A DNA stretch of 64,000 bases from Sphingobium scionense (GTDB taxonomy: Bacteria; Pseudomonadota; Alphaproteobacteria; Sphingomonadales; Sphingomonadaceae): contig NZ_JACIEU010000015.1 of the NCBI RefSeq assembly GCF_014197035.1, positions 62,001 to 126,000 of the forward strand. Reading direction: 5' to 3'. The translations under genes were made by a program, and so were the position numbers. This document shows, one piece after another, positions 22,742 to 33,456 of this stretch. The notes under the pieces are model-generated. The model worked only from the letters and a program-made list of their open reading frames with translations. It was not told the DNA's origin and did no database searches. Position 1 is the first letter of the stretch, and the number at the start of each line of letters is the position of its first letter.

Positions 22742-23290
22742 ATGCCCATGAAGCGCATTCTTCCCCTCGTCGCCCTGACTCTTCTCACCGCGCCCCTTCT
22801 TACCGCCTGCGGGCTGCGCCCGGTCTATGGCGGCGGCAGCCATGGCGCGGTGGCGCAGGGGCTGGGCCATGTCGAGGTGCAGGATATTGCAGGCAAGAGC
22901 GGCTGGCTGATGCGCAATGCGCTCAACGACCGGCTGGGTGCGATCAGCAATGGCTCCGGCCCCAGCTACAGGCTGGTGGTCAAGCTGGATGACCAGATCA
23001 GCGGCTTTGGTCTGCGGTCCGACGCTGCGATCACCCGTGAACGGCGGACGCTGCGTGCGCGCTATCAGTTGATCGATGAAGCGACCGGCGCGCAGGTGCT
23101 GGACGATAGCGCCAGTTCCGACGCGGGCATCAACGCGACGTCGAGTGAATATGCGACGATCGCGGCCGAAGATACGGCGCTGGAGCGGCTGTCGCAGATC
23201 GTTGCCGACCAGATCGTCACCCGCCTGGCGCTGTATGCGACGCGCAAGGAAGCGGGACAGACTTCGGCATCGGCGCCGGCCGCGCAGTGA
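22742..23290 (+). CDS. lptE: LPS-assembly lipoprotein LptE
   Basis: Outer-membrane lipoprotein that plugs the LptD barrel during lipopolysaccharide insertion. The signal sequence ends in a lipobox (LLTACGLRPVYGG, Cys at about 21), the family start motif. The rest reads ALNDRLG, YRLVVKLDDQ and ARYQLIDEATGAQVL, typical of the LptE/RlpB fold. Start is ATG 22742 or 22748. Its position between leuS and holA is the usual one. Confidence 0.9.
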   Translation: MPMKRILPLVALTLLTAPLLTACGLRPVYGGGSHGAVAQGLGHVEVQDIAGKSGWLMRNALNDRLGAISNGSGPSYRLVVKLDDQISGFGLRSDAAITRERRTLRARYQLIDEATGAQVLDDSASSDAGINATSSEYATIAAEDTALERLSQIVADQIVTRLALYATRKEAGQTSASAPAAQ

Positions 23291-23300
23291 AGGCCCGGAC

Positions 23301-24329
23301 GTGAAGGCCAATCGCGGACAGATTGAAAAGGCGCTCGACGCGCCGACGCCCGACATTCGTTTCTTCCTGCTCTATGGCCCTGATGAGGCCGGCAGCAGTG
23401 CGCTGGCCAAGCGGCTGGAGCGGGCGATGGGGCCGGGCGCCGAGCGAGTCGACCTGGACGTGGCGACGCTGCGCGAGGATCCGGCACGGCTGGCCGACGA
23501 GGCGGCGTCCTTCTCCATGTTCGGTGACAAGCGCTGGATCCGCATCAACGGCACGGGTGATGAATCGCTGCCGGCGGTGACCGCGTTGCTGGAAGCCGAA
23601 GCGGCCGGCAATCCGGTGATCGCGATTGCCGGCGCGCTCAAGGCGACGTCGAAACTGGTCAAGCTGGCGCAGGACCATAAGGGCTGCATGGCCTTCATCT
23701 CTTACCAGCCCGATGCGCGCGAGGCGGAGCAGATCGCCATGGCCATCGCGCGCGAAAATGGTCTGCGCTTGCCGCAGGAACTGGCCCGGCGGATCGTCGA
23801 CCTGGCCAATGGCGATCGTGCGTTGATGGGCGGCGAGATCGAGAAGCTGGTGCTCTATCTCGACGCCGCGCCGGAACAGCCGCGCGAGGGGACGGCGGAG
23901 GCGCTGGACGCGCTGTCGGCCGACAATCCCGATTCCGATGCCGCGCCGCTGGTCAATGCGGTGCTGGGCGGCGACCTCAGGGCGATGCATAAGGAACTCA
24001 ACAATCTGGCGGAGATCGGCGCGGCCATGGCGTCGGTGATCCGGCCGCTGCTGACCCGTGCCATGCTGATCGCCAATATCCGCGCCGATTTCGACAGCAG
24101 CGGGCGGCTGGAGGCGGCGGTGGATTCGGCCGGAAAGGCGGTCTTCTGGAAGGAGAAGGGGCTGGTCACCCGTCAGGTGCGGCTGTGGGACGCGACCGGT
24201 ATCGCCCGCGTCATCCAGCGTCTGGCCCAGGCCGAACGGTCCAGCCGTGGCGGCAAGGGGCTGGGCGACCTGCTGGTGCGGCACGAACTGCTCGCGATCA
24301 CACGGCAAGCGGCGCGCGAACGGGCCTGA
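23301..24329 (+). CDS. holA: DNA polymerase III delta subunit
   Basis: Clamp-loader subunit that opens the beta clamp. An AAA+-like fold begins at [19 protein letters not shown] (about residues 21-39), with a degenerate P-loop as normal for delta, then [12 protein letters not shown] and the C-terminal collar ([22 protein letters not shown]). I use GTG 23301, ten bases after lptE; longer in-frame starts would run through lptE. 342 aa is normal. Confidence 0.93.
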   Translation: MKANRGQIEKALDAPTPDIRFFLLYGPDEAGSSALAKRLERAMGPGAERVDLDVATLREDPARLADEAASFSMFGDKRWIRINGTGDESLPAVTALLEAEAAGNPVIAIAGALKATSKLVKLAQDHKGCMAFISYQPDAREAEQIAMAIARENGLRLPQELARRIVDLANGDRALMGGEIEKLVLYLDAAPEQPREGTAEALDALSADNPDSDAAPLVNAVLGGDLRAMHKELNNLAEIGAAMASVIRPLLTRAMLIANIRADFDSSGRLEAAVDSAGKAVFWKEKGLVTRQVRLWDATGIARVIQRLAQAERSSRGGKGLGDLLVRHELLAITRQAARERA

Positions 24330-24372
24330 TCGCGGGCTTGATAAGCATCCGGGTGGACGCCATATTGCGGCC

Positions 24373-24777
24373 ATGGAAAAGCTGGACCTGAGCGAAGCCG
24401 AATGGCGTGCGCGCCTTTCCCCCGAACAATATCATGTGCTGCGCGAAGCGGGCACCGAACGCGCTTTCACTGGCAAATATAACAGCAACAAGGCCGATGG
24501 CGTCTATTTTTGCGCTGGCTGTGGCACGGAGCTGTTCGATGCCGAGGAAAAATATGACAGCGGGTCGGGCTGGCCCAGCTTCACTGCGCCGGTCGATATC
24601 GACGCGGTCGAGGAAATTCGCGACGCCAGCCATGGCATGATGCGGACCGAAGTCCGCTGTGCCACCTGCGAAGGCCATCTGGGCCATGTCTTTCCCGATG
24701 GTCCCGGCGTTAACGGCCTGCGTTACTGCATGAACAGCGCATCGCTGGACTTCAAACCGCGCGGCGACGCGGAATAA
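24373..24777 (+). CDS. msrB: Peptide methionine-(R)-S-oxide reductase
   Basis: Repairs oxidised methionine (R form) in proteins. Zn-binding CxxC pairs CAGC (about 42-45) and CATC (about 92-95) and the catalytic [11 protein letters not shown] (about 117-127) are in place; GSGWPSF is also conserved. The length of 134 aa fits a single-domain cytosolic MsrB. Start ATG 24373. It ends the leuS-lptE-holA run or has its own promoter in the 43-bp gap. Confidence 0.96.
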   Translation: MEKLDLSEAEWRARLSPEQYHVLREAGTERAFTGKYNSNKADGVYFCAGCGTELFDAEEKYDSGSGWPSFTAPVDIDAVEEIRDASHGMMRTEVRCATCEGHLGHVFPDGPGVNGLRYCMNSASLDFKPRGDAE

Positions 24778-24894
24778 GGACAGGCCGGCACTGTGGTCGG
24801 GCGCAACTCGCTGTCCGGCGCGGCGCTTTCGGCTGTCCGCCAATGATATTCATCGCGGGTAAAGCCGCATCATCCTTACAGACCGGGGAGTTTT

Positions 24895-24926
24895 CCGGAC
24901 GAGCGCCCTGATTTGCGCTGGTCCGG
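24895..24926. other. Hairpin in the 5' region of the class A PBP gene
   Basis: CCGGACGAGCGC (24895-24906) pairs with GCGCTGGTCCGG (24915-24926) at 11 of 12 positions, loop CCTGATTT, 30 bp before the start. Terminator of msrB or 5' UTR structure; no T-run. The rest of the 179-bp gap shows nothing I can name. Confidence 0.45.
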
Positions 24927-24956
24927 GCCGGTAATAGCGCGTATCCGGGGCGGCAA

Positions 24957-27047
24957 ATGGCACGATCTGACAAGAGCAAGAAGGCGCCGGGCAAGGCGAA
25001 GAAATGGCTGGTGCGCGGGCTCAAGATCGGTCTGGTCGGCGCCGTCGCCGGATTGGTCGCGATCGGCGTGGCCGTGTTCATCGCGATGCAGTCGCTGCCC
25101 GACTATAACAGTCTCAAATCCTCGCCCAATGGCCAGATGATCCGCGTCCATGCGGCGGACGGATCGGTCATCGTATCCCTGGGGCCGAGCTTTGGCCGCT
25201 GGCTGAGCTATGACCAGATTCCATCGGTCATGGTCGACGCGATGGTGTCGACCGAGGATCGGCGTTTCTACATGCACCCCGGCGTCGATCCGGTCGGCAT
25301 GGCACGCGCGGCCTGGGTCGCGCTGGAACGGCGCGGCAGCGGCCGGCGTTGGCAGGGGGCGTCGACCATCACCCAGCAGGTCGCGCGCAACATCTTCCTC
25401 AACAACAGCTATAGCTGGGGCCGCAAGGTCCGCGAGATGGTGCTGGCGATGGCGCTGGAGCGCAAATTCTCCAAGCAGCAGATCCTGGAACTCTATCTCA
25501 ACAAGGTTTATTTCGGCGGCGGGGCCTATGGCATTGATGCGGCCAGCCGCAAATTCTTCGGCCATCCCGCACAGAGCCTGGACCTGCCCGAGGCGGCGAT
25601 CATCGCCGGCCTGGTGAAGGCGCCGTCCAGCTACTCCCCCACCGCCGATGCCGAGGCCGCGATCGGCCGCGCCGGCGTGGTGCTCGACCTGATGCAGGAA
25701 AATGGCAAGATCAGCGCTGCTGATCATGCCAATGCCAATCTGGCCGGCGTCCGCATGGCGCCCGAGCCGCCGCAGAACAGCGTGCGCTACTTCACCGACT
25801 GGGCGCTGCCGCAGCTCGATACGCTGATCGACGAGCCCAATGAGCCGCTGGAAGTCTATACCACCATCGACCTTGGCATGCAGAATGCGGCGACCGCCGC
25901 GGTGAAGGCCAATGTGTCGAACGGCATGCAGGGCGCGCTGGTCAGCCTGGACCGCGACGGCGCGGTGCGCGCCATGGTCGGCGGACTCGACTATGTGACG
26001 TCCAACTATAATCGCGCGACGACCGCCGTGCGCCAGCCGGGGTCAGCCTGGAAGATATTCGTCTATATGGCGGCGCTGGAGGCGGGCTATACCCCGGACA
26101 CCGGCGTTACCGACGAGCCGGTGACGATCAATGGCTGGAGCCCGCGCAACAGCAATGGCCGCTTTGCCGGCGCGATCGATATCCGCACGGCCTTTGCCTA
26201 TTCGATCAACACGGTCGCGGCGAAGCTGGGCGTGGAGGTCGGCTTCCCGACCGTCGCCGACATGGCGCGCCGCTTCGGCATCACCACGCCGATCAACACC
26301 CACCCCTCGATGGTGCTGGGCACGTCGGATGTGCGGCTGATCGACATGACCCGTGCCTTCGCCTCGATCGCGCGCAAGGGCGTGGCGGTGACCCCTTATG
26401 GCATCACCAAGGTGACGACCGCCGACGGACGGATGCTCTACCAGCATCAGGATGACACCAGCCGTGTGCTGGTGGCGCCCTGGGTCGCGGCGGGCATGAC
26501 CGACCTGATGCAGACCGCGGTCAGCACCGGCACCGGCAGGGCAGCGCAGATCGGTCGCCCGGTCGCGGGCAAGACCGGCACCACCAACAGCGGCAAGGAT
26601 GGCTGGTTCCTGGGCTTTTCCAGCGGCATCACCACCGGCGTCTGGGTCGGCCGCGATGACGCCAAGGCGGTGCCTTCGCTCTATGGCGGTCGCGCGCCTG
26701 CCCACGCCTTTGCCGATTATATGAAGGTCGCCGTCGCCAAGCGTCCCGTGGAGCAGTTCGAGACCCAGGTCACCCTGCCCGAATGGCAGCTGGAGCCGGA
26801 CGAGGAGGCCTATTATGGCCAGCCGGATAACGGCATGGAAGGCGGCATGATGGTCGATGAAAATGGCCTGCCGATCGACCGTGCCCGGCCCGCTGGCAGC
26901 GAGGCGGAGGATGAGGAGGATACGGCGCAACCCGATCCGGCCGATCGCCCTGCGCCGCCGCGCCTGGACCAGCAATGGATCGACAATGTGCTGGGCCGCA
27001 CGCCGCGCCAGCGCCAGCCGGCCCAGCAGCGCCCGGACAATCCCTGA
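24957..27047 (+). CDS. Class A penicillin-binding protein (PBP1A-type)
   Basis: Bifunctional inner-membrane peptidoglycan synthase. A cytoplasmic Lys-rich tail is followed by a transmembrane helix (about residues 22-46), then the GT51 transglycosylase domain (VSTEDRRFYMHPGVD with the catalytic Glu, STITQQVARNIFLNN) and the transpeptidase domain: SAWK (SxxK) in RQPGSAWKIFVY, YSINTVA (SxN) and KTGTTNSGKDGWF (KTG). The C-terminal tail is acidic and Pro/Gln-rich. 696 aa. It is convergent with the aspartyl protease gene. Confidence 0.95.
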   Translation: MARSDKSKKAPGKAKKWLVRGLKIGLVGAVAGLVAIGVAVFIAMQSLPDYNSLKSSPNGQMIRVHAADGSVIVSLGPSFGRWLSYDQIPSVMVDAMVSTEDRRFYMHPGVDPVGMARAAWVALERRGSGRRWQGASTITQQVARNIFLNNSYSWGRKVREMVLAMALERKFSKQQILELYLNKVYFGGGAYGIDAASRKFFGHPAQSLDLPEAAIIAGLVKAPSSYSPTADAEAAIGRAGVVLDLMQENGKISAADHANANLAGVRMAPEPPQNSVRYFTDWALPQLDTLIDEPNEPLEVYTTIDLGMQNAATAAVKANVSNGMQGALVSLDRDGAVRAMVGGLDYVTSNYNRATTAVRQPGSAWKIFVYMAALEAGYTPDTGVTDEPVTINGWSPRNSNGRFAGAIDIRTAFAYSINTVAAKLGVEVGFPTVADMARRFGITTPINTHPSMVLGTSDVRLIDMTRAFASIARKGVAVTPYGITKVTTADGRMLYQHQDDTSRVLVAPWVAAGMTDLMQTAVSTGTGRAAQIGRPVAGKTGTTNSGKDGWFLGFSSGITTGVWVGRDDAKAVPSLYGGRAPAHAFADYMKVAVAKRPVEQFETQVTLPEWQLEPDEEAYYGQPDNGMEGGMMVDENGLPIDRARPAGSEAEDEEDTAQPDPADRPAPPRLDQQWIDNVLGRTPRQRQPAQQRPDNP

Positions 27048-27056
27048 TCCGGTTTC

Positions 27057-28022
27057 TCATCGCCCCTGATGGGGCGCTGAGGCCGCAAGCCGGACCGGAT
27101 CGAGCGCGCCGGTGTCGGGCAGCAGGAAGTCCACCTTGCCCCGGCCAAAGTCGATCGCCACCCGATCGAACAGCCGCAGCGCGTTCATCCCCAGCATCAG
27201 TGCCGGCTTGTCGGCAAGGCCCAGTTCGGCGAAGGGGCTGGCCTCGGCGAACAGCACCGGCACGCCGGTCAGCTTGACCCGGCCCATGCGCACGAAATCC
27301 AGCCGTCCGACATCGCCGGTCAGCGTATCGCCCGTCACGCTGATCAGGCTGGCCTGCAGCAGTGCGGGCGCGCGTTTCTTGCGGATCAGCTTGTCGCGCA
27401 GCGCCAGATTGCCGACGCTGAAATTGGCGCCGGTATCCAGGATGATGTTCACCTTCATCCCGTTGACGTCGGAATCGATAAGGATCAGCTGCCCCTTGCG
27501 CCGCCGCGCCTCGACGATGATCGCGTCGGGGTCGCGCGGGGGCAGGCGGCGGCTTTCGCTGATCTCCATCCGGCCGGTACGGAAATTGAGCAGTACGCGC
27601 TTGGCGTGCAGGCTGTCGAGACCGAGCAGCCCGGCGGCGCCCAGATGCTCGCCGTTCAGCACCGGTGCCTCGATATCGTCCACCGTCGATCCCCCGAAGC
27701 CGAGCCGGGGGACGGCGACGGTCGGCACCTGCGCCTTGCCGGTCATGCTGAGGATGGTGACGATCCGCCGATTGGGCAAAGCGAGACGGTCGGCCAGGTC
27801 GCGGGCGATGACGGTGCGTTGCGAGCCGGTATCGATGACGAAGTTCCACGGTCCCTTGCCGCCGATGCTGATGGGAATGGTGACACGATCGTCGAGCGAG
27901 GGACCGGTGCGGACGACGGTGGGCGGTATGTCGGGATCAAGCGGGGGGCTGTCCTGCGCTGCTAGCGGCAGCGCGATAAGCGCGCCCGTGGCGATCGCCA
28001 GCAGGGCACGGAAATAACGCAT
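27057..28022 (-). CDS. Exported retroviral-type aspartyl protease with two DTG motifs
   Basis: 321 aa with a signal peptide (MRYFRALLAIATGALIALPLAAQ). There are two pepsin-like lobes, each with a catalytic triad: VIDTGSQRTVI (about residue 64) and ILDTGANFSVG (about 195). Each is followed by the hydrophobic-hydrophobic-Gly element (GLLGLDSL; MLGMNALRLFD). Substrate is unknown; periplasmic. The C-terminus faces the PBP gene nine bases away. Confidence 0.88.
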   Translation of the reverse strand: MRYFRALLAIATGALIALPLAAQDSPPLDPDIPPTVVRTGPSLDDRVTIPISIGGKGPWNFVIDTGSQRTVIARDLADRLALPNRRIVTILSMTGKAQVPTVAVPRLGFGGSTVDDIEAPVLNGEHLGAAGLLGLDSLHAKRVLLNFRTGRMEISESRRLPPRDPDAIIVEARRRKGQLILIDSDVNGMKVNIILDTGANFSVGNLALRDKLIRKKRAPALLQASLISVTGDTLTGDVGRLDFVRMGRVKLTGVPVLFAEASPFAELGLADKPALMLGMNALRLFDRVAIDFGRGKVDFLLPDTGALDPVRLAASAPHQGR

Positions 28023-28159
28023 CTCCTCATCCTTCCGATATTTTATGTCGCATCATATCACGCGGCAGGACATGGCGTCCATCGCCGCAGATGGGGCACC
28101 ACCTGTCGAAAACCGCCGCATAGCTCCCAAATTCAGGCGGAATAGGGAAATGTCCTCGC

Positions 28160-28188
28160 TTGACTTGCAGGCAGCGCGGTCGCTAAAC
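28160..28188 (+). promoter_or_regulatory. Candidate sigma-70-type promoter for rho
   Basis: TTGACT (28160-28165), 17-bp spacer, CTAAAC (28183-28188). This would give a leader of about 105 nt before rho. The rest of the 279-bp gap holds only chance short frames; a long rho leader would fit autoregulation (inference). Confidence 0.4.
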
Positions 28189-28301
28189 GCCAATCATATC
28201 CCTCGCCCGTCCGGCGCGAGGCCTTCCCGAGACATCGACCGGGCCAATTCTCCCTTATTTACCCGGCTATTCTATCCCTCACTCCATCGGACCGACTCGC
28301 A

Positions 28302-29558
<1,257 letters not shown>

Positions 29559-29610
29559 GCGTCGGGACGGCTGCGCGGATGTGCAGCCACCCCGCCATAT
29601 ATTTTGCGGT

Positions 29611-29651
29611 GAGAGCCGGGCCATGTATATGGTCCGGCTCTCTTCATTTTC
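29611..29651 (+). terminator. Rho-independent terminator after rho
   Basis: 14-bp stem (29611-29624 with 29629-29642, one G-U pair), loop GTAT, then TTCATTTTC. Confidence 0.85.
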
Positions 29652-29674
29652 ACATATAGGGACGTTAGGCCGTC

Positions 29675-30394
29675 ATGCTCGACCTTATCGCCACCGCCGC
29701 TTCGGCCGCACAGGGGTTCGGTTCCCCCGCGGATATCTGGCAGCATATCGTCAACGACTTCAGCAATATCGGGACGCCCAGCGCCCTGGCCGCCTTTGGC
29801 CAGGTGCTGATGATCGATATCCTGCTGGCGGGCGACAATGCGATTGTCGTCGGTGCGCTGGCCGCCGGCCTGCCGCCCAAGCAGCGCCAGCAGGTGATCC
29901 TGATCGGCATCATCGCGGCGCTGGTGCTGCGCATCGGCTTTGCGCTGGTGGTCAGCCAGCTGATGCAGATTGTCGGCCTCATCCTGGCTGGCGGCCTGTT
30001 GCTGCTGTGGGTCAGTTGGAAGATGTGGCGCGAATTGCGGCCAAATGCCGGGGCGCACACGCCTGATGATCCGAGCGATGATGATGTGTCGGGCCTGCAC
30101 CCGGCCAAGAGCTTCGCTGCCGCTGCCTGGTCGGTGGCGATCGCCGATGTCAGCATGAGCCTGGACAATGTACTGGCTGTGGCCGGCGCGGCGCGCGAGC
30201 ATCCCGGTATCCTGATCATCGGCCTGATCCTATCGGTCGCGATGATGGGCATCGCGGCGAACATCATTGCCAAATATATCGAGCGCTTCCGCTGGCTGGC
30301 CTATATCGGCCTTGCGGTGATCGTCTATGTCGCCTGTTCGATGATCTATGACGGCATCATGGACCGGTCGGTCGGCGTGCTGACGCTCTTCTGA
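29675..30394 (+). CDS. TerC family membrane protein, YjbE type
   Basis: 239-aa integral membrane protein with about seven helices. The TerC signature acidic motif appears twice: DILLAGDNAIVVGALA (about residues 49-64) and ADVSMSLDNVLAVAGAA. The linker of charged residues (HTPDDPSDDDVSG) lies between the halves. YjbE-type TerC proteins are tied to metal homeostasis, chiefly manganese export to secreted enzymes; direct transport here is inferred. No yybP-ykoY-like riboswitch is visible upstream, only the rho terminator. Confidence 0.88.
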   Translation: MLDLIATAASAAQGFGSPADIWQHIVNDFSNIGTPSALAAFGQVLMIDILLAGDNAIVVGALAAGLPPKQRQQVILIGIIAALVLRIGFALVVSQLMQIVGLILAGGLLLLWVSWKMWRELRPNAGAHTPDDPSDDDVSGLHPAKSFAAAAWSVAIADVSMSLDNVLAVAGAAREHPGILIIGLILSVAMMGIAANIIAKYIERFRWLAYIGLAVIVYVACSMIYDGIMDRSVGVLTLF

Positions 30395-30419
30395 TCGACC
30401 GTAGAATCGGTTGGAAATC

Positions 30420-30453
30420 GGCCCGCCCGCGCTCAGTCGTCGGCGGGCCTTTT
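30420..30453 (+). terminator. Terminator after the TerC gene
   Basis: GGCCCGCC (30420-30427) pairs perfectly with GGCGGGCC (30442-30449), followed by TTTT. It overlaps the last codons of the convergent PhyH-type gene. Confidence 0.75.
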
Positions 30454-31455
30454 CATGCCGACTGGGCGCCAGGGGTGGCCGATCCAGCGCGAGACGGCAT
30501 CGCGCAGGCCCCAGCGCAGGTTGATGCGCCGTTCGGTGATGCCTGGCAGGCTCCACAGGTCGAGGCCCACCAGCGGGCGGAAGGGGTTGCGCCGGCCATA
30601 GGCCCAGAGTTCGACGCGGGTAGAGCGCTGCGCTGCTTCGCCCCGCGCATGGAAGCCAAATGTGTCGGCGATCACCAATGTGTTGGCAGGGACTGGAAAC
30701 TGGCGCGGCGGTGGCAGGCCAAGACCGGCCAGCTCGGCTTCCTGGATTCGCAGCGATCCGCGCGCCGACAGACGGCAATCGCCATCACGCGCTGTCAGGC
30801 TGCGCTGTTTCTCCCACGCCGCACGCGCGGGGGTCAGCCGGTGTGATCCGGGGACATAGGTAAAGGGGCCACCTTCGGCCGGGACGTCCTCCAGGAACAG
30901 CCAGGCCTTCATTGCGGGATGGAAGGTGTCGGCATGCAGTTGGGTCTGCGGGTCGGGGGCGCCTTCCCGCCGGTGGGTGAGAATGGTCTGGATGTAGATC
31001 AGCGGCTCGACATTGAATCCGGCCGCATAGCGCGCCAGCGCACGCCAGCGAGGATGATCGAGAAAGTGCGCCGCTGCCGGCATGGCGTGCCGGGCAGCGC
31101 CGTCCAGGGCGAAGCGGCGGGTGATGGTATGACCCTGCGCCATTTCACGTGGAACAGCCTGATAGGCGGCAATCTGCTCGCGCAGGGCAGCAAACTGCTC
31201 CGGCGGCAGGAAATCGCGAATCTCGATGAAACCGTCGCGATCAAAGGCATGACGATCGGCTGCGGAAAGATCTGCAGCGAGACGCGAGCGACGACGGGCT
31301 GTCATCCATTGGGCGAGCCTGACGCGCCCAATATGGAGGCCCAGTGCATTGAGCCGGGACGAGCCGATCAGAGGATTGTCGAGAAAGGATTTGGCGCCGG
31401 TCGCCAGCTGCACGGTCCACCATGGTAGCAGGATCAGCTTGGCCAATCGGGACAT
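30433..31455 (-). CDS. Phytanoyl-CoA dioxygenase (PhyH) family protein
   Basis: 340-aa 2-oxoglutarate/Fe(II) oxygenase-like protein. A jelly-roll core shows HADTFHPAMKAWLFLEDVPAEGGPFTYVPGSHRL, where HxD supplies two iron ligands, and the later FGFHARGE holds the distal His. The substrate is unknown. I use ATG 31453-31455 (MSRLAKLILLPWWTVQLATG); ATG 31482 or 31557 would add unconserved residues. A parS-like sequence is embedded at AVPREM. Transcribed alone. Confidence 0.82.
   Translation of the reverse strand: MSRLAKLILLPWWTVQLATGAKSFLDNPLIGSSRLNALGLHIGRVRLAQWMTARRRSRLAADLSAADRHAFDRDGFIEIRDFLPPEQFAALREQIAAYQAVPREMAQGHTITRRFALDGAARHAMPAAAHFLDHPRWRALARYAAGFNVEPLIYIQTILTHRREGAPDPQTQLHADTFHPAMKAWLFLEDVPAEGGPFTYVPGSHRLTPARAAWEKQRSLTARDGDCRLSARGSLRIQEAELAGLGLPPPRQFPVPANTLVIADTFGFHARGEAAQRSTRVELWAYGRRNPFRPLVGLDLWSLPGITERRINLRWGLRDAVSRWIGHPWRPVGMKRPADD
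31142..31155. promoter_or_regulatory. parS-like site inside the PhyH-type gene
   Basis: ATTTCACGTGGAAC matches the parS palindrome GTTYCACGTGRAAC at 13 of 14 positions, the mismatch being at the outer edge. It lies 3.9 kb from the perfect site next to mnmG. Confidence 0.5.
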
Positions 31456-31606
31456 GTTCTTGTTCTTTCGGGACGGCGACATCTCTCGTCGAATACTGCA
31501 AATGACGATCAATAGGGAAGGGTGGGCAGATTGCCTGCCCAAAAAAAGGGACGGCATGTGTAGTGTAATGCCGCCCCTGATGAGATTATGAAGATCAGCC
31601 AGAGGC

Positions 31607-32578
31607 TTAGGGGATCAGGATGGTGCTGCCGGTCGTCTGGCGCCCTTCCAGCGCACGATGGGCGTCCGCGGCGTCGGCGAGAGCGAAGCTCTGGCCGATC
31701 CGGGCCGACACGATGCCGCGTGCCATCCGGTCGAACAACCGTTCGGCGGTGTTGGCCAGATCCTCCGCCGTCGCGACATAGTCGAACAGGGTCGGGCGGC
31801 TGACATAGAGCGAGCCGTTGCGACTGAGGTCGAGCAGGCTGATCGGCGGGACCGCGCCCGACGCATTGCCATAGCTGACCAGCAGGCCACGCCGGCGCAG
31901 GCTGGCAAGCGAGGCGGCCCAGCTATCCTTGCCGACGCCATCATAGGCAACGGCCACACCGGCGCCACCGGTCAGATCGCGCACCTGGGCGGCCAGACCG
32001 TCGAGCGGGCCGGACAGGCTGTGGTCTGCATCGACCCTGGCCGCCTTTTCCGCCGAACCGCTATGGGCGATCACCACCACACCCTTGTCGCGCAGCCAGG
32101 GCACCAGCACCGATCCCACACCACCAGCTGCGGCATGGACCAGCGCCACATCACCGGGCAGCAGGTCGATCATGTCCTCGGCCAGGTAACAGGCGGTCAT
32201 GCCCTTGAGCATCATTGCGGCGGCATCGGCCGTCGTCACGCTCTCGGGGATATGCACGACCCGGTCGGCCGGGACGATGCGGTGGGTGGCATAGGCACCC
32301 AGGCCGGCTGCGCAGCCGACCTTGTCACCCACGGCAAGATCGGTGACGCCAGCACCCACTGCGACGATATGACCGGCGCCTTCCGATCCGAGGGTGAGAG
32401 GCAGGGGGGCGGGGTAGAGGCCGGTGCGATAATAGGTATCAATGAAATTGAGGCCGACCGCATCCTGCGCGATCAGCACTTCCCCCTCGCCGGGCGCGCC
32501 GGGATCGAAGCTCTCCCGCTCGATCGCCTCAGGCCCGCCATGGGCCCGGACGATCATCCGCCATGCGTCGCCCGACAT
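31607..32578 (-). CDS. NADPH:quinone reductase (zeta-crystallin/QOR family)
   Basis: 323-aa member of the zinc-free medium-chain dehydrogenase family that reduces quinones with NADPH. DAVGLNFIDTYYRTGLYP (about residues 37-54) is the QOR N-terminal motif and VHAAAGGVGSVL (about 147-158) the dinucleotide loop. Residues for catalytic zinc are absent as expected. Its ATG touches the stop of the dienelactone hydrolase gene upstream on the same strand, so the pair is co-transcribed, hydrolase first. Confidence 0.92.
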   Translation of the reverse strand: MSGDAWRMIVRAHGGPEAIERESFDPGAPGEGEVLIAQDAVGLNFIDTYYRTGLYPAPLPLTLGSEGAGHIVAVGAGVTDLAVGDKVGCAAGLGAYATHRIVPADRVVHIPESVTTADAAAMMLKGMTACYLAEDMIDLLPGDVALVHAAAGGVGSVLVPWLRDKGVVVIAHSGSAEKAARVDADHSLSGPLDGLAAQVRDLTGGAGVAVAYDGVGKDSWAASLASLRRRGLLVSYGNASGAVPPISLLDLSRNGSLYVSRPTLFDYVATAEDLANTAERLFDRMARGIVSARIGQSFALADAADAHRALEGRQTTGSTILIP

Positions 32579-33279
32579 CAGGCGAGCGCCTGCGCGAAGA
32601 AGTCGGCGGTGCGACGGTCGGCCAGTTGGGCGACTTCCTCGACGCGGCGATCGCCCATCTCGGCGGCGAAGCCATGATCAAGTCCCTCATAATCATGCAG
32701 GGTGACGTGGCGGTTGTCCTTCAGCCCGTCATGCATTTTGGCCTGAACGTCGGCGGGGACGAAGCCGTCATTGGTCGGGATATGCAACATGGTCGGCTTG
32801 CCGATGGCATGTTGTTCGCCCAGCAGCCCGTCGATGCCCACGCCATAATAGCCGACAAAGGCATCGCCATCGGTGCGGCAGGCGGTCATGAAGGCGACAC
32901 GGCCGCCCAGGCAATAGCCGACGACGCCGACCTTGGCCGGGCCTTCCAGCATGGTGCGCGCGGCCCGGATGGTCGCCTCGATATCGCGGACGCCCTGATC
33001 CTGATTGAAGCGGGGGATATAGGCGAGTGCCTGCTGCATCTGTTCGGGGATGTCGGCGTCCAGCTCGATATGCGGATCGATGCGCCAGAACAGGTCGGGC
33101 GCGATCGCCAGATAGCCAGCCTTGGCCCAGCTGTCGCACTTGCGGCGAATGCCTTCATTGACGCCGAAAATCTCCTGGATGACGATGATCGCTGCCTTGG
33201 CCGGACTGTCGGGCTTGGCGACATAGGCGTCGAACTGGCCGTCACCTTCCAGCGTCTTGATCGGAATATAGTCTGCCAT
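32578..33279 (-). CDS. Dienelactone hydrolase family protein
   Basis: 233-aa alpha/beta hydrolase. The nucleophile elbow GYCLGG carries the catalytic Cys (about residue 122), the Asp is in NDGFVP and the His in GLDHGFA, the DLH triad order. IIVIQEIFGVNEGIR is the oxyanion side. It hydrolyses dienelactones in chlorocatechol routes or a related ester; no catechol genes are nearby, so the substrate is open. ATG 33277-33279 is chosen because the region upstream is non-conserved. First gene of a pair with the quinone reductase. Confidence 0.9.
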   Translation of the reverse strand: MADYIPIKTLEGDGQFDAYVAKPDSPAKAAIIVIQEIFGVNEGIRRKCDSWAKAGYLAIAPDLFWRIDPHIELDADIPEQMQQALAYIPRFNQDQGVRDIEATIRAARTMLEGPAKVGVVGYCLGGRVAFMTACRTDGDAFVGYYGVGIDGLLGEQHAIGKPTMLHIPTNDGFVPADVQAKMHDGLKDNRHVTLHDYEGLDHGFAAEMGDRRVEEVAQLADRRTADFFAQALA

Positions 33280-33456
33280 GGGATATCCTTCCGCCTTGGG
33301 GAGTCTGTAGGTCGAGGCGCATATTGGCGCCTTGGGCGAGGGGTGCAAGCGCGCTGTCGCGCCCAAAAAATTTGCCATCGCCGGCCTGTTTGCGGCATGA
33401 GATGAAACATTGGCGGACATCCGCTACCGGAAGGGCGCCACAAGGAAGGGCAGCAG

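Noticed and set aside
20131..22788. 885-codon frame opposite leuS
   Set aside because: Antisense shadow of leuS, His/Arg-rich composition typical of the reverse strand of GC-rich genes.
29652..29674. Manganese (yybP-ykoY) riboswitch in front of the TerC gene
   Set aside because: Only 23 bases lie between the rho terminator and the start; there is no room for the aptamer.
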